A stretch of 18,030 bases of DNA from JAEUUM01 sp038326165 (lineage in GTDB: Bacteria > Bacteroidota > Bacteroidia > Chitinophagales > Saprospiraceae). The stretch lies in contig JBBQJT010000062.1 of assembly GCA_038326165.1 (NCBI GenBank), positions 1-18,030 on the forward strand. Direction: 5' to 3'. The translations under genes were made by a program, and so were the position numbers. The notes below the pieces were generated by a model that saw only the letters and a program-made list of their open reading frames with translations, was not told where the DNA came from and searched no databases. Shown here piece by piece: positions 7,458 to 15,150 of the stretch; position 1 is the first letter of the stretch, and each line of letters opens with the position of its first letter.

Positions 7458-8066
7458 ATGGTATCTGGTTTTCCTAAACACATAAAAAACGATCTTATTT
7501 TGGGTCAATTGTGTGAGCAAATTGATTTATTGCATTTGGTTGAAGTAGATAGTCTGTTCAATGAATTGGTGGAAAGTATTTTGTCCCAACAACTGAATAT
7601 TAAAGTTGCCGCTATCATGATCGCAAGGCTTCACCATCTCGCTGATGAAGAACCATTTACACCTATTCGATTACTTGAATTGAAGGTAGAAGATATGAGG
7701 GCAGTTGGGATATCAAATTCCAAAGCGAATTACATACATAACATCGCAATATTTTGGCAGGAGAACAACTTGGAAGCCATGAATTGGCATGAAATGAAGG
7801 ATGATGAAATAATTGAGTTGTTGACCCGAATAAAAGGTGTTGGGCTTTGGACGGTTCAGATGTTGTTGATTTTCGCCTTGAATCGTCCTGACATTTGGCC
7901 CACTGGGGATTTGGGTGTCCAGCTCGCTGTTCGGGATCAATTTCGATTGGGTGTGAAAGGAAAAGAATTGATTCTTAAGATGAATGAAATTGCTGATCCT
8001 TGGCGCCCTCATCGATCAATTGCAGCGCGTCTGTTGTGGAAATCAAGAAATTTAACTAAAGTGTAG
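7458..8066 (+). CDS. DNA-3-methyladenine glycosylase II family (AlkA-like, HhH-GPD)
   Basis: 202 residues. Base-excision repair glycosylase that removes alkylated bases such as 3-methyladenine. The helix-hairpin-helix is at about 124-137 (RIKGVGLWTVQMLL) and the catalytic Asp is D151 in WPTGDLGVQ, at the expected distance. The C-terminal WRPHRSIAARLLW (182-194) is a family hallmark. It lacks the N-terminal domain of E. coli AlkA and so belongs to the shorter single-domain form. The start is ATG with no clear ribosome-binding site. It is divergent from the subtilase, sharing a 78-nt intergenic region, and is followed 10 nt later by the aspartoacylase-family gene. No Ada-type regulator is nearby. 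Substrate range cannot be read from sequence. Confidence 0.92.
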   Translation: MVSGFPKHIKNDLILGQLCEQIDLLHLVEVDSLFNELVESILSQQLNIKVAAIMIARLHHLADEEPFTPIRLLELKVEDMRAVGISNSKANYIHNIAIFWQENNLEAMNWHEMKDDEIIELLTRIKGVGLWTVQMLLIFALNRPDIWPTGDLGVQLAVRDQFRLGVKGKELILKMNEIADPWRPHRSIAARLLWKSRNLTKV

Positions 8067-8076
8067 AGTAATTGAT

Positions 8077-8997
8077 ATGGCTAGAATTTTATGTCAATAC
8101 AATGGAGAAGATTCTGGACCACTTCTATTGGTGATAGCCGGAATCCATGGCAATGAGAAAACAGGAGTATTGGCTGCTCAACAACTCTATGGTATGCTTC
8201 TTGAAGAGCCCAATAGAAATCCCAGTTTTAATTTTATCGGCTCATTTGCTGCAATACTTGCAAATGAAAGAGCTTACCATGTGAGTCAACGATTTTTGGA
8301 TGAGGATATGAACCGGATGTTGACGCCTGCACGAATAGCGGAAATTTGTTTGAGCAATCATGACGATTTACTCAATGAAGAAAGAGAAGTTTACGAATTC
8401 TATCATCTTGTCAATCAATTGATTGCTGATAGCCATTGCGATTCCTTGGTAGTTATTGACCTACATACCACAAGTGCAGATGGAGGGATATTTACGATTC
8501 CTGGAGATGATGCCGGAAGTTTGGCGATAGCCCGTCAGATGCATTGCCCTGTTGTCCGTGGTTTTATTCATGAACTAAAAGGTACCTCTTTGCATTATTT
8601 TACGTCACAGAATATTGGAATTCCTTGTTGTGCTGTTGTATTCGAAGCCGGTCAACATGAAGACACACAGGCGGTCAACAGAAGTGTTTCGGCAATGGTA
8701 AACGTATTGAGAAGTATTGGCAGTGTTCATCCACAGGATGTTCAATCCAAGCACGATGAAATTCTGTCAAGTTTTCGACCTGAAGTGCCGAGGCTATTGG
8801 ATCTTGTCTATCGGCATGAAATAAAGGACGAAGAACAGTTTGAATTGATCTCTGGCATGAGAAATTTTGACAAACTTGCCAAGGATCAATTATTGGGAAT
8901 TGAACTGAATCATGAGCTTCTTTGCCCTATGGATGGTTATATATTGATGCCCAGATATCAAAATAAAGGGAGAGATGGATTTTTTATAGTGCGATAA
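8077..8997 (+). CDS. Succinylglutamate desuccinylase/aspartoacylase-family zinc hydrolase
   Basis: 306 residues, no signal peptide, cytoplasmic. Zinc ligands are visible as His24 and Glu27 in GIHGNEKTG and His130 in VIDLHTT. NER (63-65) and MNR (78-80) match substrate-binding positions of aspartoacylases, and Glu190 in FEAGQH fits the catalytic base. A C-terminal beta domain (about 225-306) completes the fold. Family members remove an acyl group from N-acyl amino acids (N-acetylaspartate, N-succinylglutamate) or act as related carboxypeptidases. No arginine succinyltransferase pathway genes are present, so the AstE role is unsupported. It lies between a glycosylase and ligA with no obvious functional tie to either. 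Exact substrate unknown. Confidence 0.87.
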   Translation: MARILCQYNGEDSGPLLLVIAGIHGNEKTGVLAAQQLYGMLLEEPNRNPSFNFIGSFAAILANERAYHVSQRFLDEDMNRMLTPARIAEICLSNHDDLLNEEREVYEFYHLVNQLIADSHCDSLVVIDLHTTSADGGIFTIPGDDAGSLAIARQMHCPVVRGFIHELKGTSLHYFTSQNIGIPCCAVVFEAGQHEDTQAVNRSVSAMVNVLRSIGSVHPQDVQSKHDEILSSFRPEVPRLLDLVYRHEIKDEEQFELISGMRNFDKLAKDQLLGIELNHELLCPMDGYILMPRYQNKGRDGFFIVR

Positions 8998-9043
8998 GAC
9001 GAAAATCAAGCTTAAAAAATGCTGATTGGCAGACAGTTATTGA

Positions 9044-9051
9044 TAAATTTG
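9044..9051 (+). promoter_or_regulatory. Candidate -7 box for ligA
   Basis: TAAATTTG is an exact match to the Bacteroidota -7 consensus TAnnTTTG and lies 21 nt before the ligA ATG, inside the 75-nt gap after the hydrolase gene. The -33 element is poor: a TTG occurs at 9026-9028, only 15 nt upstream. It suggests ligA may have its own promoter. Confidence 0.3.
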
Positions 9052-9072
9052 CTGCTCAATTTTAAATAATTT

Positions 9073-11187
9073 ATGTTCACACAGGAGCAACAGACACAAA
9101 AATTAGAACTTTCTAAATATTTCTTCAAGTGTTCACTGACAGATGTAGGTTTGAAAGATGCAGATCCCTTGCGCGAACTTATAAGATACCATGAGTGGCG
9201 ATATTACATCCTGAATGACCCAATTATCAGTGACTTTGAATACGATCAGTTGTATAAGTTGCTGGAGAAAATTGAGTCCAAATTTCCAAATAACGTACCA
9301 GAGGACTCACCCACCCAAAGAGTATCTTCGGATACGACTTCTGATTTTCCGAGCGTTGACCACTTAACTCCAATGCTTTCGCTGGCCAACTCTTATGATG
9401 AAGACGATCTTTTAGAGTTCGATAAATCCATCAAAAGGTTACTCGAAATTAATCCTGAAGAAGCGTTGGAATATTGTGTAGAACCCAAATTTGATGGAGG
9501 CACTGTAGCCTTGGTTTATGAAAATAACAAGATGCTCAGAGGAGCTACACGCGGTAATGGTGCTAAGGGCGAGGACATCACCCTCAATATGAAGGCCTTG
9601 AAGTCTATTCCTTTGCAAGCACAGTTTTCCAAATTCGATATGTCCAAAGTTGAACTACGTGGGGAGGCACTGATCAGAAAAGACGTTTTTGCCAAATTGA
9701 ATCAGCAACGCGAAGATGATGGATTGAGTTTATTTGCCAACCCAAGAAATGCGGCAACAGGAGGCTTGCGAATGAAAAACCCAGCTGAAACTGCAGCTCG
9801 TGGTCTCGAAGTTTTTTTCTACCAATTGGGCTACGCTGCTGATCAGGATGGGAACGATAGCTTGAATGGTATCAAAACGCATCATGAAAGTATTGCCATG
9901 CTGGGATCACTTGGATTTAAAATACCAGAGGAGAACAAACTCTGTACTGGCATCTCTGCTGTCATGAAATATGTGCATCAATGGGCTCAAAAGAGGGACA
10001 ATTATCCTTATGAAATAGATGGAATGGTCATCAAATTGAATGACAAAGAACTGCAAGATAGATGCGGGTACACCAGCCACCATCCACGTTGGGCCATTGC
10101 ATATAAATTTCAAGCCAAGCAGGCAACATCCAAGCTTCTCGATGTTGAATACCAAGTAGGCAAAATAGGATCTGTCACGCCTGTTGCCAAGATTGAACCG
10201 GTTCAATTGGCCGGCGTAACGGTTTCGAGTATATCCTTGCACAATGAAGAATTTATAAAATCCAAAGATTTGCGCATTGGTGATACTGTCCTTGTCGAGC
10301 GTGCTGGTGATGTGATCCCCTATATCGTAAAATCAATGGCCGATCTACGCACTGGAAATGAAAAAGTGATTGAGTATCCAACAAATTGCCCATCATGCAA
10401 TACCGAACTGGTCAAACAAGAAGGAGAAGCTGCTTGGAGATGCCCCAATTATCTATGCAAAGCCCAAGTATTGCAACGTTTGATATTTCATGCAGGCAAG
10501 GAAGCAATGGATATTGAAGGCATGGGGCAATCCATCATCGAGCGATTGTATGAGTTGGGTTGGGTGAAGGATATATCTGATTTTTACCAATTGGACTATG
10601 AGGCCTTTGCTCAATTAGAAGGATTTGGCGTAAAATCCGCCGAAAACCTCAGAAAATCAGTCATTAAGGCGAAACTGAATCCCATCCATCGGCTCCTGCA
10701 TAGCTTAAGTATCCATCATTTGGGTAAGAGATCGTCAAAGTTATTGGCCGAGCATTTGGAGGATGTTAGGGATTTAAAGAATTGGTCAACTGAGCAATAT
10801 TTGGCGATAAAGGATATTGGTCCTACGGTTACTGAGAGTGTTCAATCCTACTTTAACAATTCCTTAAATGTATTATTGTTGGACAAAATGGCATCTTTGG
10901 GTGTCAATATGAAAGCTCTGGAGGAAGATCTGCCCAAAAAACTTGCAGAAGGACTTCCGTTGAGCGGTCAAACGATTCTGTTTACTGGAACTTTATCCAC
11001 ATTGGGACGTAAAGAAGCAGAGAAATTAGCCGAAAATGCAGGAGCAAAAAATCTCAGCGCAGTGAGCAGCCAATTAAATATATTGGTAGCTGGAGAAAGT
11101 GCTGGGTCTAAATTGGTAAAAGCAAAAAAACTAGGTACCGTAAATATTTTAACCGAACAAGAATTTTTAACACTCATTAATCCTTAG
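9073..11187 (+). CDS. ligA: NAD-dependent DNA ligase
   Basis: 704 residues. Seals nicks using NAD+ in replication and repair. Domain order is complete: Ia domain (about 35-70, YHEWRYYILNDP), adenylation domain with Lys139 in EPKFDG, GATRGNG, and IDGMVIKLN (315-323), OB fold (about 350-425, GDTVLVERAGDVIP), zinc finger with Cys439, Cys442, Cys457 and Cys462, helix-hairpin-helix region (about 475-595), and BRCT domain (about 629-704). The N-terminus is roughly 25-30 residues longer than common homologues; no alternative ATG exists before residue 101, so the ATG at 9073 is kept. Small deviations are GG-T after KFD (usually GxA or GxS) and GKIG where GRTG is usual. Essential in bacteria lacking another ligase. 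It is 12 nt ahead of the thioredoxin-fold gene on the same strand. Confidence 0.96.
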   Translation: MFTQEQQTQKLELSKYFFKCSLTDVGLKDADPLRELIRYHEWRYYILNDPIISDFEYDQLYKLLEKIESKFPNNVPEDSPTQRVSSDTTSDFPSVDHLTPMLSLANSYDEDDLLEFDKSIKRLLEINPEEALEYCVEPKFDGGTVALVYENNKMLRGATRGNGAKGEDITLNMKALKSIPLQAQFSKFDMSKVELRGEALIRKDVFAKLNQQREDDGLSLFANPRNAATGGLRMKNPAETAARGLEVFFYQLGYAADQDGNDSLNGIKTHHESIAMLGSLGFKIPEENKLCTGISAVMKYVHQWAQKRDNYPYEIDGMVIKLNDKELQDRCGYTSHHPRWAIAYKFQAKQATSKLLDVEYQVGKIGSVTPVAKIEPVQLAGVTVSSISLHNEEFIKSKDLRIGDTVLVERAGDVIPYIVKSMADLRTGNEKVIEYPTNCPSCNTELVKQEGEAAWRCPNYLCKAQVLQRLIFHAGKEAMDIEGMGQSIIERLYELGWVKDISDFYQLDYEAFAQLEGFGVKSAENLRKSVIKAKLNPIHRLLHSLSIHHLGKRSSKLLAEHLEDVRDLKNWSTEQYLAIKDIGPTVTESVQSYFNNSLNVLLLDKMASLGVNMKALEEDLPKKLAEGLPLSGQTILFTGTLSTLGRKEAEKLAENAGAKNLSAVSSQLNILVAGESAGSKLVKAKKLGTVNILTEQEFLTLINP

Positions 11188-11199
11188 ATTACCTTCTGC

Positions 11200-12579
11200 A
11201 TGAAAAATACCATTCTATTATTGATATGCTTCTTTGGCATTTCACAATTATCTGAAGCTCAACAGAAGCCAGGTCAATTTGCCAAGTTGGTTTGTGATGC
11301 ACGCAATTGCACATCTGATTCATTGAATCTCTACGAGTACAATGGCATGTCCTTTAGTTTGATTAAATCCGCAAGAGGAACCAACAAAATGGTCACTTTT
11401 GAACTTGAATTTGGTCAGCCTCGTTTTTATTACTTGGGTTATAGTTACTCCGATTTGAAATTATTGATTTTGGGTGGTGAAAATGAAGTTACCGTAGTGG
11501 TCAATTGCAATTCTGTAAAAAATTCAGCTGTCAAAAATTCTCCAGTCAACACTGGGTATGAAAATATGAAGCAACAGCTCAATAGAATGAGAAGCGATGA
11601 AAATTTGATTTTCTCAGATTTTACCGCAACCAAAAGAGAAGCTACGGATGTTCAAAATTTCAATTTCAGGTTGGCAAAACTGGACAAGCAAAAAACAAAT
11701 TGGAAGGATTCAGTCTCAAAGGCAAACCCTTTCTTGGGCCAAGTTGCTGCAATCAACACTTACTTGAGTTTTCCTAATAATCAGGGAAGATGGAAGTTGG
11801 AAACGGATTATTTTGCGAACGAATATTTCAAATTTACAGAATGGAATAGCACCGCTCATTTATTCAATCCTTGGGTATCTGAGCAATTTAAAGCTTATAC
11901 ATCCACACTTTTGGATCTAAGAGTAGGAGAAGGAAATATCTCCAAGTTACTGCAAGCATTGCTTGGAAAAATGCCTGACAACTCCAATACATACCGTTTG
12001 GCTTTGGGTGGAATTATTCAGGGCTTGGGAATCAGATCAGATGTTTTGTATGCAGAGTTCGGTCAAATATTTGTTGATAAATATGCCATGTCTAATCCTT
12101 CCGATGTAGGCTTAATGAAACCAAAGTTGGAAAGTATCAAGCAGCTGATGATTGGTGGAATGGCACCTGACTTTAAGCTGAAAACACCTGATGATAAAGA
12201 AATGTCATTGAGTGACTTGAAAGGAAAATACGTGTTGATTGATTTTTGGGCAAGCTGGTGCGGACCATGCCGTAGAGAAAATCCCAATGTGGTTGCTATG
12301 TACAATGCATACAAAGACAGGGGATTCGAGATTCTTGGTGTTAGTCTTGATAGGGCGAAAGAGCCTTGGTTGAAAGCCATTACTGACGACAAATTAAGCT
12401 GGTACCATGTATCGGATCTTAAAGGATGGCAAAGTGAAGCTGCTGCTAAATATGGTATAACGGGTATTCCACACACCGTTTTGTTGGATAAAACAGGAAA
12501 GATCATAGCTAGACAATTGAGAGGTGAACAATTAGGTCAAAAATTGAATGAACTTCTGGGCCCTCCGACCAATAAGTAG
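11200..12579 (+). CDS. TlpA-like thioredoxin-fold exported protein
   Basis: 459 residues. Signal peptide 1-20 (LSEA then QQ) sends it to the periplasm or outer surface. An N-terminal beta-rich region (about 25-105) resembles the DUF4369-type domain often found ahead of Bacteroidota TlpA proteins, followed by a helical middle region (about 115-310). The thioredoxin domain is at about 318-455: FWASWCGPCRRE with redox cysteines Cys354 and Cys357 and cis-Pro424 in GITGIPHTVLLD. Likely a membrane-facing thiol reductant in envelope disulfide exchange or cytochrome/metalloprotein maturation; the partner is unknown. Its last 32 nt overlap the next gene in another frame, pointing to coupling. Confidence 0.9.
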   Translation: MKNTILLLICFFGISQLSEAQQKPGQFAKLVCDARNCTSDSLNLYEYNGMSFSLIKSARGTNKMVTFELEFGQPRFYYLGYSYSDLKLLILGGENEVTVVVNCNSVKNSAVKNSPVNTGYENMKQQLNRMRSDENLIFSDFTATKREATDVQNFNFRLAKLDKQKTNWKDSVSKANPFLGQVAAINTYLSFPNNQGRWKLETDYFANEYFKFTEWNSTAHLFNPWVSEQFKAYTSTLLDLRVGEGNISKLLQALLGKMPDNSNTYRLALGGIIQGLGIRSDVLYAEFGQIFVDKYAMSNPSDVGLMKPKLESIKQLMIGGMAPDFKLKTPDDKEMSLSDLKGKYVLIDFWASWCGPCRRENPNVVAMYNAYKDRGFEILGVSLDRAKEPWLKAITDDKLSWYHVSDLKGWQSEAAAKYGITGIPHTVLLDKTGKIIARQLRGEQLGQKLNELLGPPTNK

Positions 12580-13297
12580 GCTACTCATTGGAGTTTTATT
12601 TATTTGTTCCTGCCAGCAAATCAAAAAAAAACCAGTTGAATCAAGGATTGACCCCGATTCTTTGAAAATAAAAGCATCAGTGCCTGCCACCGAACATCCT
12701 TTGATACAAGACACATGTGTTTTGCCTGAAGGTTGGGTACTTTTAGAATCTGATTCAGAGTTCGTGGTTGATTTGCCCTATGCAACTACTAATAATTTCA
12801 CGAAAACTTTAGTGTATCCCTGCATGAAATGTCTTGTAAGGGAAAAAATTGCAAAGAAACTTGATCTGTTGAGACCCTTGTTGAAGCAAGATAATTTGAA
12901 ATTGGTACTTCGGGATTGTTATCGAAATACTGAATCTCAAGCAAAATTGTGGCGGGCCAAACCTGACGCACGATTTGTTAAACCACCATGGCGAGGTTCG
13001 AATCACAGCCGGGGAATAGCATTGGATGTAGAACTCATGAACAGCAACAATGAGCTTTTAGACATGGGTACTTCCTATGATGATTTTACTCAGCGATCGT
13101 ATATCAACAGTGATGAAATATCTTTGCAGCAGAGTATAAATCGCAATAAACTCAAGGCAATTATGAAAAGTGTAGGATTCACTACCATCCGCACCGAGTG
13201 GTGGCATTTCGATGGTGGAAGCAGCAAGAATGTAAAGTTGGAGGAAATTCAATTGCCTTGCAATTGTATAGCAGTGCAGCATTCTTCGCAACAATGA
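12548..13297 (+). CDS. D-alanyl-D-alanine dipeptidase (VanX/DdpX family, M15), probable lipoprotein
   Basis: 249 residues. Zinc ligands His153 and Asp160 lie in SNHSRGIALD (the SxHxxGxAxD signature), and the catalytic Glu217 and ligand His220 lie in EWWHFD. The conserved substrate Arg is Arg126 in RDCYR. It hydrolyses D-Ala-D-Ala or related dipeptides, a peptidoglycan recycling or scavenging reaction. The N-terminus (hydrophobic stretch 12-21, then ICSC with Cys22) fits a lipoprotein signal, so the enzyme is probably periplasmic and membrane-anchored, unlike cytoplasmic VanX. No vanH or vanA neighbours, so it is not a vancomycin-resistance locus. The start lies 32 nt inside the TlpA-like gene; no other ATG precedes the lipobox. 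Cys-rich ends (CMKC, CNC) are unexplained. Confidence 0.9.
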   Translation: MNFWALRPISRLLIGVLFICSCQQIKKKPVESRIDPDSLKIKASVPATEHPLIQDTCVLPEGWVLLESDSEFVVDLPYATTNNFTKTLVYPCMKCLVREKIAKKLDLLRPLLKQDNLKLVLRDCYRNTESQAKLWRAKPDARFVKPPWRGSNHSRGIALDVELMNSNNELLDMGTSYDDFTQRSYINSDEISLQQSINRNKLKAIMKSVGFTTIRTEWWHFDGGSSKNVKLEEIQLPCNCIAVQHSSQQ

Positions 13298-13352
13298 GGT
13301 GCTCGGCAACGTTAAGTAATACGAATTTTTAGGTAGAAATTTAAATATTAAG

Positions 13353-14324
13353 ATGTCAACACAAGTTTATAGCAATGATGTAGCGGCCATAGATGCGCTG
13401 GCTCAAGCATACAGGGATCTTGCCAAAGAAATAGGCAAGGTGATAGTAGGTCAGGACGAAGTAGTGAAAGCTGTGATTATTTCACTTTTTTCCAATGGAC
13501 ATAGTTTGTTGGTGGGAGTGCCAGGTTTGGCTAAGACCCTATTGGTCAGCACCATTTCCGACGTGTTGGATCTCGAGTTCAAAAGAATTCAATTTACTCC
13601 GGATTTGATGCCGTCGGATATAACAGGTTCTGAAATCCTAGATGAAAGTCGTCAGTTTAAATTTACGAGAGGTCCCTTATTTGCAAATATCGTTTTGGCG
13701 GATGAGATCAATAGAACTCCTCCTAAAACTCAAGCTGCACTTTTGGAAGCAATGCAAGAAAGATCAGTGACAGTGAGTGGTATAAGACACCAATTACCAA
13801 ATCCATTTTTTGTGCTCGCCACCCAAAACCCAATTGAACAAGAAGGTACTTACCCGCTTCCTGAAGCGCAACTGGATCGTTTCATGTTCAATATACTACT
13901 GGATTACCCTAGTTATCAGGAGGAAATTGATGTGGTAAAAAACACTACTTCTGACAGGTCAACACAACTAAACCATGTGGTCACGGCACATCAGATATTG
14001 GAGTTTCAAAAGCTTGTAAAACGTATCCCAATTGCAGATAATGTATTGGAATATGCCGTTTCATTGGCTTCAAAGACCCGACCTGGCACTTCAATGGCTA
14101 CTACAATGGTCAATAACTATATATCATGGGGAGCAGGGCCACGTGCTTCGCAATACTTGGTTCTAGGCGCCAAATGTCATGCTGCGTTGAATGGAAAATA
14201 TTCGCCGGATATCGAGGATGTGCAAGCTATAGCTAAATTGGTATTGCGCCACAGGATTGTTCGTAACTATAAGGCCGAAGCTGAAGGCATAAAAGAAGAA
14301 CAAGTTATTGAAAGTTTGTTCTAG
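13353..14324 (+). CDS. MoxR-family AAA+ ATPase
   Basis: 323 residues, cytoplasmic. Walker A is GVPGLAKT (55-62), Walker B is VLADE with Asp117 and Glu118, sensor 1 is Asn159 in TQNP, the Arg-finger region is LDRF near 176, and the C-terminal lid contains GPRAS (sensor 2). MoxR ATPases act as chaperone-like remodellers, usually with DUF58 and VWA-domain partners that assemble or activate metal-dependent or envelope complexes. No such partners follow: the next gene is convergent 64 nt away. It is 55 nt after the dipeptidase gene, so it may still be read from the same transcript. Target unknown. Length and motifs are complete. Confidence 0.95.
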   Translation: MSTQVYSNDVAAIDALAQAYRDLAKEIGKVIVGQDEVVKAVIISLFSNGHSLLVGVPGLAKTLLVSTISDVLDLEFKRIQFTPDLMPSDITGSEILDESRQFKFTRGPLFANIVLADEINRTPPKTQAALLEAMQERSVTVSGIRHQLPNPFFVLATQNPIEQEGTYPLPEAQLDRFMFNILLDYPSYQEEIDVVKNTTSDRSTQLNHVVTAHQILEFQKLVKRIPIADNVLEYAVSLASKTRPGTSMATTMVNNYISWGAGPRASQYLVLGAKCHAALNGKYSPDIEDVQAIAKLVLRHRIVRNYKAEAEGIKEEQVIESLF

Positions 14325-14345
14325 ATTTTATGACATGAAATACCG

Positions 14346-14362
14346 AAACTGAGCCTTAGTTT
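14346..14362 (+). terminator. Weak hairpin between moxR and the crotonase gene
   Basis: AAACTGA and TTAGTTT form a 7-bp stem (one G-U pair) with a 3-nt loop in the 64-nt convergent gap, followed by only a short T-rich stretch (TCTGTCGATT). Position is right for a terminator of the plus-strand genes but the stem is AT-rich and weak. Confidence 0.3.
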
Positions 14363-14388
14363 TCTGTCGATTCAGATTTTTATACAAA

Positions 14389-15150
14389 TCACTTTGACTT
14401 GAATTGGGCTATCGCATTTTTGGTAAAATGTGACAACACCAGTCTACCACTGATACCAGCTCGGGAGCTGAGTAATTCATCCCAATGCTGCGCACCTTGC
14501 CAAAAAATTCCTTTCAAATCAGCCATAGCTTCAGGACTACTGCTTGCTAATTTTTCTGCGAGCGATTGAATAGCATGGTCCATTTCATGAATACTTGCAT
14601 ACACTTCAGCATACAATCCTTTTTGCCTTGCCCATTCTGCTGACTGAAAACCTGTTGCATCAATGGCTAATTGGGACATGGCACTGAGCCCTATCTTGCG
14701 TTCAACAGCGGGCCCCACCACAAATGGCCCTATACCAACTGCCAATTCACTCAATTTTACTGAAGCTTGTTCGGTTGCGTAGCAAATATCCGTGGAACTT
14801 GCTAATCCAACACCTCCGCCAATTGCCTTGCCTTGAACCCTGCCAATGATCAGTTTTGGACATTTGCGCATGGCATTGATCACATTGGCAAATCCCATAA
14901 AAAAGTGATGACCTATTTCAGGATCCTCAATAGCTGCAAGCTCGTCAAAACTCGCTCCAGCACAAAAGGTTTTTTCACCGGCACTCTTTAGAATCAAGAC
15001 TTTAGAATCTTTATCCTGTCCAGCCTGGTGGATCTGAGAGGCCAAGGCCGACAACAATGAGCCCGGCATGCTGTTATGGCTTGGATGAAAAAATTCAATT
15101 GTACCTATTCCACCCTCAATGGTATAGCTAACGTTTCCTTCCTGTATCAT
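14389..15150 (-). CDS. Enoyl-CoA hydratase/isomerase (crotonase fold)
   Basis: 253 residues. The oxyanion-hole segments are present: FCAGASFDEL (62-71) and KAIGGGVGLA (108-117). Of the two acids used by classical hydratases, the one in SELAVG is present (Glu135, equivalent to rat Glu164), but the other is Gly115 (equivalent to rat Glu144 in GGGCELA). A single acid fits isomerases such as PaaG better than a standard hydratase, so an isomerase or related CoA-thioester activity is more likely. The start ATG overlaps the paaZ stop by 4 nt (ATGA), so the two are cotranscribed and coupled; a shared aromatic-acid or similar CoA pathway is inferred. No paaABCE oxygenase or paaK ligase genes are in this window. 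Confidence 0.88.
   Translation of the reverse strand: MIQEGNVSYTIEGGIGTIEFFHPSHNSMPGSLLSALASQIHQAGQDKDSKVLILKSAGEKTFCAGASFDELAAIEDPEIGHHFFMGFANVINAMRKCPKLIIGRVQGKAIGGGVGLASSTDICYATEQASVKLSELAVGIGPFVVGPAVERKIGLSAMSQLAIDATGFQSAEWARQKGLYAEVYASIHEMDHAIQSLAEKLASSSPEAMADLKGIFWQGAQHWDELLSSRAGISGRLVLSHFTKNAIAQFKSK

Noticed and set aside
7713..8012. 99-codon minus-strand ORF opposite the glycosylase gene
   Set aside because: Shadow of the AlkA-like gene with no recognisable domain.
8077..8997. astE (succinylglutamate desuccinylase) as a gene symbol
   Set aside because: The zinc-hydrolase fold is clear, but no ast pathway genes are nearby and the family has several substrates.
9019..9069. 16-codon ORF (MLIGRQLL...) before ligA
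   Set aside because: Too short, overlaps the candidate -7 box, and no coding signal beyond an ATG and a stop. A leader-peptide role cannot be supported.
12548..13297. Vancomycin-resistance gene vanX
   Set aside because: No vanH, vanA or vanRS neighbours, and the product is a predicted lipoprotein. D,D-dipeptidases of this family are common in metabolism.
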